Virus record (IMG/VR): IMGVR_UViG_3300032087_001990 | Span: 1-27,008 of that record | From: a virus | Direction: 5' to 3' (one strand) | DNA length: 27,008 bases | Shown: in pieces, positions 23,266-27,008 of the stretch | Layout: each line of letters begins with the position of its first letter | Numbering within the stretch: the stretch's first letter is position 1 | Made by a program: the position numbers and the translations under genes | Notes under the pieces: model-generated | Databases searched by the model: none | What the model was told of the DNA's origin: nothing | The model's input: only the letters and a program-made list of their open reading frames with translations

Positions 23266-23400
23266 TTACAAGATAGACAATATATATGCAAGAATTATAT
23301 ACGGTAGTGCGAAGAAAAAGCCTATCATTAATAAGACATTGAATAGAAAATAGAAAGAAATTATTCCATCAATCTTTTTATATTTAAGTCTTTTTTTCAT
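23266..23400 (-). CDS. 44-residue membrane protein, unknown function
   Basis: A short frame of 44 codons from ATG at 23400 to TAA at 23266, starting five bases after the stop of the oxygenase gene. The product begins with a basic stretch (MKKRLKYKKIDG) followed by a hydrophobic span of about 30 residues (IISFYFLFNVLLMIGFFFAL, then PYIILAYILSIL) that would give one long or two short membrane segments, N-terminus inside by the positive-inside rule. There is no clear ribosome site, so translation may depend on the upstream gene. It fills what would otherwise be a 166-base gap ahead of the terminator. Reality is supported by placement and composition, not by a known family. Confidence 0.55.
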   Translation of the reverse strand: MKKRLKYKKIDGIISFYFLFNVLLMIGFFFALPYIILAYILSIL

Positions 23401-23405
23401 AGTAA

Positions 23406-24008
23406 TTATTTATTATGTTCAAAAATTAAATTACCTGCAACACTTGTTCTGATAACATTAGATTTAAATGGTGATACTGTATGATTTAACTCACTAGGAA
23501 AAATAAACATATGACCTGACTCTGGAATAAAACTATAACTACCTATAAAGTGTTTTGGTAGATAATGACTAATTACAAATTCAATTGAACCAGGCCCATC
23601 AGTTGTACCTTCATGTTCTCGTTCTTCTTGAAGTAATTTTTCAGGAACATCTATATACAAAACAAAAGAAACATCAGCATTAGTATGATTATGTGGTGGA
23701 TTGAAATCACCACTTTTCATATAATTTATCCACAATGAATTTACTTCATATTTTCCTTTTATAAGAGTATTATCATTTGTATGAACTGCAAGATTATTTT
23801 TGTAATTATTAAATATAGGTTGCATCTGTTCTTCAAACCATTTTATTGTATCTTCTTCATAAGACCATTGACTTTTTAGATGTCCTGCTAAAGAAGAATT
23901 TGCACTCGTTTTTAATGTACTACCAATAACATTTAAACGATACAAAATACTCTTGTCAATTTTATATGACATGAATAACGGCCCAAAGTAATGTTTTTTA
24001 CTTTGCAT
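23406..24008 (-). CDS. Putative 2OG-Fe(II) oxygenase
   Basis: A 200-residue protein that overlaps the upstream gene by 11 bases. The pattern SLWINYMKSGDFNPPHNHTN (91-110), then ADVSFVLYID, and the distal GHMFIFPSELNHTVSPFKSN (165-184), then VIRTSVAGNL, fits phage-type 2-oxoglutarate/Fe(II) oxygenases: H108 (or H106) and H176 as likely iron ligands and R187 for 2-oxoglutarate. Compared with the paralogue at 24234-24818, the aspartate of its HxD motif is N110 here, and an acidic residue (D112) lies two further on, so iron binding may differ. The insert with KLLQEEREHEGTTDGPG is extra. Substrate unknown; DNA, protein or small-molecule hydroxylation are all possible. Confidence 0.75.
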   Translation of the reverse strand: MQSKKHYFGPLFMSYKIDKSILYRLNVIGSTLKTSANSSLAGHLKSQWSYEEDTIKWFEEQMQPIFNNYKNNLAVHTNDNTLIKGKYEVNSLWINYMKSGDFNPPHNHTNADVSFVLYIDVPEKLLQEEREHEGTTDGPGSIEFVISHYLPKHFIGSYSFIPESGHMFIFPSELNHTVSPFKSNVIRTSVAGNLIFEHNK

Positions 24009-24222
24009 AATCTACAATACCAGTTGCATAATTCTCTGCACAATCTTCTGCATATCGTAATGAGTGTTCTGATACATCTATACTAAAAAGAACTTCATTA
24101 TCTTTATCTTTAATATCAACATGGAAACCTTTGTTTCTTAAGTAACCAGTTTCTTCTTTTACAATAACTGCAACTCTACCTGATTCGTCATCATAATAAT
24201 ATTCACTTATTTCTTCATGCAT
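23998..24222 (-). CDS. Small acidic protein, unknown function
   Basis: A 74-residue protein, ATG preceded by AGGAGAATATATT. The sequence (EEISEYYYDDESGRVAVIVK, then EETGYLRNKGFHVDIKDKDN, then EVLFSIDVSEHSLRYAEDCA) suggests a small alternating beta fold with a C-terminal helix. The YYYDDE...VAVI...GFHVD layout resembles small proteins I recall from marine T4-like phages, with no function known to me. It lies between the two oxygenase genes, overlapping the second by 11 bases, so it may act with them; this is inferred only from position. Confidence 0.7.
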   Translation of the reverse strand: MHEEISEYYYDDESGRVAVIVKEETGYLRNKGFHVDIKDKDNEVLFSIDVSEHSLRYAEDCAENYATGIVDYAK

Positions 24223-24233
24223 AATATATTCTC

Positions 24234-24818
24234 CTATAATTTAATATTAAAAGTAACACTAATTCTTTCACCATCACTTTTGTTTTTTGATACCATGTGA
24301 TCCAAGTATCCAGGCCACAATATCATTCTTCCAACTACTGGTAAATACGATACTTCACTATCAATTTCATTTGTAAGAAATGTTAATTTATGATATAAAA
24401 CATTAGGTGCTGGATTTTTAAAAAATATTTTACCAGAATCTTTTACTGCGTTGATATAAAAGACACCAGAAATATCTGTATCAGAGTGCATATGATATTC
24501 TTGAAACATACCTTTAGTTGAATAGTTAATCCAAGATGATACGATTCTTACATTGTAGTTTTTATTTGGATCAACATTTAAATTTTCATAAAGATATTCA
24601 TCTACACTTTTATGAATATGTTCTAATAACAACGGACAACTAAACTGTAAAACATTACACTCGACACTATCATCATAGTTAAAAGTAGATGACATATTAC
24701 CATACCAAGTTAGTTCTGATTTATGTCTTTCAATCTCTGCAACTGTTTTAATTTCTGCAAGAATATTCTTTGGACAATTATCTATAACCTTTATAGGTAC
24801 TCCAAATACTTTATGCAC
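24234..24818 (-). CDS. 2OG-Fe(II) oxygenase
   Basis: A protein of 194 residues if the GTG at 24818 is used, or 200 from a TTG at 24836; I prefer GTG because it overlaps the preceding stop as TAGTG and neither start has a strong ribosome site. Numbered from the TTG, SSWINYSTKGMFQEYHMHSD (100-119), then TDISGVFYINA, and GRMILWPGYLDHMVSKNKSD (169-188), then GERISVTFNI, match the phage 2OG-Fe(II) oxygenase family (Pfam 2OG-FeII_Oxy_5 type): HxD as H117-S-D119, distal H180, and R191 for 2-oxoglutarate. Such genes are frequent in marine T4-like phages. The substrate is unknown. Confidence 0.85.
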   Translation of the reverse strand: MHKVFGVPIKVIDNCPKNILAEIKTVAEIERHKSELTWYGNMSSTFNYDDSVECNVLQFSCPLLLEHIHKSVDEYLYENLNVDPNKNYNVRIVSSWINYSTKGMFQEYHMHSDTDISGVFYINAVKDSGKIFFKNPAPNVLYHKLTFLTNEIDSEVSYLPVVGRMILWPGYLDHMVSKNKSDGERISVTFNIKL

Positions 24819-25087
24819 TAATATTCCATTTCCCAATAGTTAAATAAATTCTCAAATGCAATCTTGTAGAATGAATACTCGTTGTTTACTAGTAAATCAT
24901 TATGATAATAATCTAGTAATTCTTTTCTCTGATCTTCAGTTAAGTCATCAGTATCTTCTACATCAAAGAAATCCTGAATCACATAATTCAGTTGGTCAGC
25001 CATATAACTTTCAAGTAATTCTTCGTACTTGTGTATTCTTGGCCATGTAAATGGATAATTTTTTCTTTGTCTTTTTCTAGAAGTCAT
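24818..25087 (-). CDS. Small helical protein, unknown function
   Basis: An 89-residue protein. I place the start at the ATG at 25087, which follows AAAGGATTGAAC, rather than the upstream start at 25126 that would overlap the previous gene by 50 bases. The N-terminus is basic (TSRKRQRKNYPFTWPRIHKY) and the rest acidic and helical (EELLESYMADQLNYVIQDFF, then DVEDTDDLTEDQRKELLDYY), with an aromatic C-terminus (NLFNYWEMEY). The stop shares a base with the GTG of the oxygenase gene. I do not recognise a family; the charge split could suit a nucleic-acid or protein adaptor. Confidence 0.65.
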   Translation of the reverse strand: MTSRKRQRKNYPFTWPRIHKYEELLESYMADQLNYVIQDFFDVEDTDDLTEDQRKELLDYYHNDLLVNNEYSFYKIAFENLFNYWEMEY

Positions 25088-25355
25088 GTTCAATCCTTTT
25101 CTCAAATAATTCATATTGTAAGTCATTAATGTTTTCGTTCATGTAAAAAACCTCAAAGTCACTATCTAATCTTTCTTGATATACAACTCCTTTGAAATTT
25201 ATTATTTCTGTATGTCTGTGTATTGAACCATCAGCTAACTGATAGTGCCAAATTTTGTAACACTTTAATACTTTTGTATTCCATAAATCAGGTACTCCTT
25301 TCTCGTCAGGGTCATTTAAATGATCTTCAATTTCTGGTACGACTACTCCACTCAT
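25077..25355 (-). CDS. Small protein, unknown function
   Basis: A 92-residue protein whose ATG overlaps the upstream stop as ATGA; the ribosome site (AAAGGAAAGAA) lies in the end of that gene. Residues 1-25 are acidic (PEIEDHLNDPDEKGVPDLWN); then KVLKCYKIWHYQLADGSIHR, HTEIINFKGVVYQERLDSDF and EVFYMNENI suggest a small beta-rich domain with a helical C-terminus (NDLQYELFEKRIEHDF). No signal peptide, membrane segment or known motif is visible. It is part of the interlocked chain from purN to the oxygenases. Confidence 0.7.
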   Translation of the reverse strand: MSGVVVPEIEDHLNDPDEKGVPDLWNTKVLKCYKIWHYQLADGSIHRHTEIINFKGVVYQERLDSDFEVFYMNENINDLQYELFEKRIEHDF

Positions 25356-25504
25356 TTCTTTCCTTTAATTGTTTCAATATAATTATCACCTTCAAAAATG
25401 TTTGCATGATATCCAGTTTTCTTTACACACTCTCTTGCATCTTCTAGTGTCTTAAAAGTAACATCATGAAAACAATCTGTTTCAAAAAAATAAACTCTAA
25501 ACAT
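25352..25504 (-). CDS. 50-residue protein, unknown function
   Basis: A 50-codon frame from ATG at 25504, five bases after the purN stop, to a TGA that overlaps the next ATG as ATGA. The product (MFRVYFFETDCFHDVTFKTL, then EDARECVKKTGYHANIFEGD, then NYIETIKGKK) has a strand-helix-strand look: RVYFFETD, a T-L-E-D-A helix, then a second strand, as in small proteins common in T4-like marine phages as I recall. The exact interlocking at both ends and the ordered pattern make it a real gene with fair confidence. Function unknown. Confidence 0.7.
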   Translation of the reverse strand: MFRVYFFETDCFHDVTFKTLEDARECVKKTGYHANIFEGDNYIETIKGKK

Positions 25505-25509
25505 ATCTT

Positions 25510-26097
25510 CTAGCCCCAACCACCAATACCTAACATATCTCGAACGACTTTGTGATACATACTATGTTCTAATGCATGAACTTGTTGTTCAACTTCTTTG
25601 TAAGTATATCGTACTTGATTCGTATGTTGTGCATTGTGATTTCCTATTGTGTTAATAATCCAAAGAGGTTCTTGTGCAATGATTTCACCTTCATCAACTT
25701 TCTCATTCACATAATGAATCGTAACTCCCATGACTTTACAACCATAATCGTAAGCTCTACGAATTGCATCTGTACCTTTAAACGCAGGTAGTAAACTTGG
25801 ATGTATGTTAATAATTCTTTTGGGATACTTCTTTACGAACTCTTTTGATAACACTCGCATGAATCCTGCAAGAACTAAAAACTCAACCTCTTGCATAAAT
25901 GTTTCGTCAAGTAATCTTTCTAACTCTTTAATCTTGGGTTCAACAAATGTATGAATATGTTTCTTGTGTGCAAAATCTAATCCCTTTGCATCAGGGTTAT
26001 TACTTCCTACCCACGCAATTGGAACTAGTGCATCAACCAAGGCTTTCAAATTCGTACCAGTACCAGAAATCAATACACCAACTTTTTTCTCTTTCAT
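25510..26097 (-). CDS. purN: Phosphoribosylglycinamide formyltransferase (PurN)
   Basis: A 195-residue protein of the PurN (GAR transformylase) family, which transfers a formyl group from 10-formyl-tetrahydrofolate to GAR in purine synthesis. It shows the phosphate-binding loop VLISGTGTNLKALVDAL (8-24; the usual form is SGSGSN), VGSNNPDAKGLDFA, VLAGFMRVLSKEFV (75-88), INIHPSLLPAFKGTDA (96-111) with catalytic N97 and H99, and VTIHYVNEKVDEGEIIAQEP with D135. Length is slightly below the usual ~210. After residue 145 the usual C-terminus is replaced by a segment containing NTIGNHNAQHTNQVRYTYKE, not typical of bacterial PurN. Likely an auxiliary metabolic gene supplying purines for phage DNA. It is coupled to a 25-codon frame upstream by ATGA. 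Confidence 0.92.
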   Translation of the reverse strand: MKEKKVGVLISGTGTNLKALVDALVPIAWVGSNNPDAKGLDFAHKKHIHTFVEPKIKELERLLDETFMQEVEFLVLAGFMRVLSKEFVKKYPKRIINIHPSLLPAFKGTDAIRRAYDYGCKVMGVTIHYVNEKVDEGEIIAQEPLWIINTIGNHNAQHTNQVRYTYKEVEQQVHALEHSMYHKVVRDMLGIGGWG

Positions 26098-26171
26098 TTT
26101 CTATTACTCGTTAAGATTATTAAGATAATTATGAGTATTAATGGTACTAAACTGATTATAAAGTTAGTCAT
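26094..26171 (-). CDS. 25-residue hydrophobic peptide
   Basis: A 25-codon frame from ATG at 26171 to a TGA overlapping the purN ATG (ATGA). It starts six bases after the TAG of the upstream gene. The product is almost entirely a membrane span (MTNFIISLVPLILIIILIIL followed by TSNRK). It fills the whole 80-base gap between its neighbours, and the ATGA junction suggests coupled translation with purN. It is too short to assign; a leader that only helps purN translation is the alternative. Confidence 0.5.
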   Translation of the reverse strand: MTNFIISLVPLILIIILIILTSNRK

Positions 26172-26177
26172 ATTTTT

Positions 26178-26423
26178 CTACCATCTTCTCTCTTTCACAT
26201 CTCTTGGACAGCCGCCTTTACCAGGCGTGTTCAATCGCATACCATTCTCACACTCGTAAGAACACATATAGATTTGTTCTTGTTCATTGATGGGTACATA
26301 ACTTGTAAACATACACCACATCTTGTCTTTACCCAACGCAGGTAAATCATATTCAGACCAGTCAATGTCACTAGTGACATCACTCGCAAATAATAATAGA
26401 ATTAATAAAAATAAGTTTCTCAT
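26178..26423 (-). CDS. Small secreted cysteine-rich protein, unknown function
   Basis: An 81-residue protein from ATG at 26423, which overlaps the upstream stop as ATGA; a GTG at 26441 in frame is an alternative start. Residues 1-~18 (MRNLFLLILLLFASDVTS) form a signal peptide. The mature part (DIDWSEYDLPALGKDKMWCM, then FTSYVPINEQEQIYMCSYEC, then ENGMRLNTPGKGGCPRDVKE) has four cysteines in WCM, MCS, EC and GCP contexts that could form two disulfides in the periplasm. Apart from the signal peptide, the sequence does not resemble the other secreted product at 22730-22999. I do not recognise the family. Confidence 0.7.
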   Translation of the reverse strand: MRNLFLLILLLFASDVTSDIDWSEYDLPALGKDKMWCMFTSYVPINEQEQIYMCSYECENGMRLNTPGKGGCPRDVKERRW

Positions 26424-26524
26424 AATAACGGATAGATACACACATAGAAAAAAACTACATGAAGTATCACAGATAATAAAATGGGTTTTAAAAGGGTTTT
26501 ATGCGTCTTTAAAAAATCAATCAT
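26420..26524 (-). CDS. 34-residue membrane peptide
   Basis: A 34-codon frame from ATG at 26524, inside the last codons of the upstream gene, to a TGA that overlaps the ATG of the secreted protein (ATGA). The product (MIDFLKTHKTLLKPILLSVI, then LHVVFFYVCIYPLL) has a short basic start and one hydrophobic span. It exactly fills the 93-base gap, and the two precise overlaps favour a real gene, although no ribosome site is evident and no family is known to me. Confidence 0.5.
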   Translation of the reverse strand: MIDFLKTHKTLLKPILLSVILHVVFFYVCIYPLL

Positions 26525-26750
26525 CAAATCTATCTCCTTTAGTTAATTGATTCATTTTCTCAACTAATATATTGGTAGACAAACACAAATTAGAAATGGT
26601 TTCAACTTGTTTCGTAATTGAATCTTCAATAGACAGAATGGAAGTTTCCAACTCTGTCATTCTTCTCTTGTGATAGTCGAACTGTTTCTCAAGTAAATCT
26701 AGTTGAGATTTCAATTCTTCTATCACTTTTTGTTCATGGTAATCAAACAT
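26517..26750 (-). CDS. Small coiled-coil protein, unknown function
   Basis: A 77-residue protein, highly helical, with heptad-like hydrophobic spacing in residues ~10-70 (VIEELKSQLDLLEKQFDYHK, then RRMTELETSILSIEDSITKQ, then VETISNLCLSTNILVEKMNQ), so it most likely forms a coiled-coil oligomer. It starts one base after the upstream stop without a clear ribosome site and overlaps the start of the 34-codon gene. No signal peptide or membrane span is visible. Family unknown. Confidence 0.7.
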   Translation of the reverse strand: MFDYHEQKVIEELKSQLDLLEKQFDYHKRRMTELETSILSIEDSITKQVETISNLCLSTNILVEKMNQLTKGDRFDD

Positions 26751-26751
26751 A

Positions 26752-27006
26752 CTAATTACTTATGGTTCTTGAATAGTTGTGTGGAAGTCTTGCACCACAA
26801 CCAACGACTGGACAAGTGTCATACGACCTATCGTCATAGTCAGGTATGTCTTTCTCACGATAGATACCACCGTCCATCTCAACAATAATATCTCTGATAT
26901 GTTTGATTTGTGTATTGATATCGAACTGCGAATCAGAACTAATGTTCCATTGTTCTCGCATGATATCAATAGCTCTCAATACAACAGAATCGTGAACTCC
27001 ATGCAT
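26752..27006 (-). CDS. Small protein, unknown function; start near window edge
   Basis: An 84-residue frame from an ATG two bases from the window edge; the true start may lie further right. The N-terminal half is helical (SVVLRAIDIMREQWNISSDS, then QFDINTQIKHIRDIIVEMDG). The C-terminal half (DYDDRSYDTCPVVGCGARLP, then HNYSRTISN) has a CxxxC pair with a nearby histidine that could bind metal, although it does not fit a standard zinc finger. An alternative start is the internal ATG of MREQW. I do not recognise the protein. A second open frame nested at 26760-26969 on the same strand is judged a shadow. Confidence 0.55.
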   Translation of the reverse strand: MHGVHDSVVLRAIDIMREQWNISSDSQFDINTQIKHIRDIIVEMDGGIYREKDIPDYDDRSYDTCPVVGCGARLPHNYSRTISN

Positions 27007-27008
27007 TG

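Noticed and set aside
23407-23414. AATAAATA late-box variant on the minus strand before the 44-codon gene
   Set aside because: It is only seven bases from the start codon and sits in the last codons of the oxygenase gene, leaving no room for a leader.
25088-25126. Upstream start giving a 102-residue version of the 24818-25087 protein
   Set aside because: It would increase the overlap with the previous gene to 50 bases and lacks a ribosome site, while the ATG at 25087 has AAAGGATTGAAC.
26470-26500. Direct repeat AAAACCC before the secreted-protein gene as a regulatory site
   Set aside because: The stretch is better explained as coding sequence of the 34-codon frame that joins both neighbours; two copies of seven bases are weak evidence.
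26760-26969. A 69-codon frame on the minus strand nested in the rightmost gene
   Set aside because: It is in another frame of a gene with better codon pattern and fits no junction with its neighbour.

Overview
The window is a tightly packed, clearly AT-rich piece of a T4-like contractile-tailed phage (myovirus) genome. Every supported gene lies on the minus strand, so transcription runs from right to left. Genes are separated by a few bases or overlap as ATGA/TAATG/TAGTG, which is typical of phage. Several baseplate proteins (gp5, gp25, gp6, gp7, gp8, an N-terminal gp10-like module) can be recognised from remembered T4 sequence motifs. The low G+C, the DUF4815 giant protein, the phage-borne purN, the 2OG-Fe(II) oxygenases and the C1q-like fibre proteins together resemble marine T4-like phages (cyanophages and pelagiphages such as the HTVC008M type). 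The exact host is inference; an AT-rich marine bacterium such as SAR11 is plausible but not shown.

Region 1, 27006 to 23266: an operon of small, mostly unrecognised genes plus purN (phosphoribosylglycinamide formyltransferase) and two 2OG-Fe(II) oxygenase genes. Stop and start codons interlock down most of the chain. Four very short genes (34, 25, 50 and 44 codons), three of them with hydrophobic products or segments, fill what would otherwise look like gaps. The block ends at a weak T-tailed hairpin (23238-23259).

Region 2, 23227 to 22669: a perfect host-type sigma70 promoter (TTGACA, 17-base spacer, TATAAT) reads into two small genes, one encoding a secreted protein. It runs into an 11-bp hairpin followed by seven Ts just before the gp5 start codon. 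A T4-type late promoter box (TATAAATA) lies in the loop of that hairpin.

Region 3, 22662 to 12133: the baseplate module, in the order gp5-like spike/hub, PAAR tip fused to an M15 peptidase, gp25, gp6, gp7, gp10-like N-terminal protein, tail-collar protein, tail-fibre-assembly-like protein, gp8. The gp5-like protein lacks the lysozyme domain that T4 gp5 carries; a zinc-peptidase domain sits on the PAAR tip protein instead.

Region 4, 12129 to 1: a 2107-residue DUF4815-type structural protein, then a cassette of tail-fibre/adhesin proteins with repeated modules (T7-fibre-like adapter domains, 10-residue repeats, C1q-like heads, beta-helix-like stalks) and two small conserved-looking proteins. 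The last gene starts with GTG and runs off the left edge. Late boxes TATAAATA occur 20-28 bases upstream of gp25, the gp10-like gene, one fibre gene and gp5, and a variant AATAAATA in a second hairpin precedes gp8. No stretch longer than 300 bases lacks a gene. I saw no tRNA, CRISPR array, insertion sequence or integrase.
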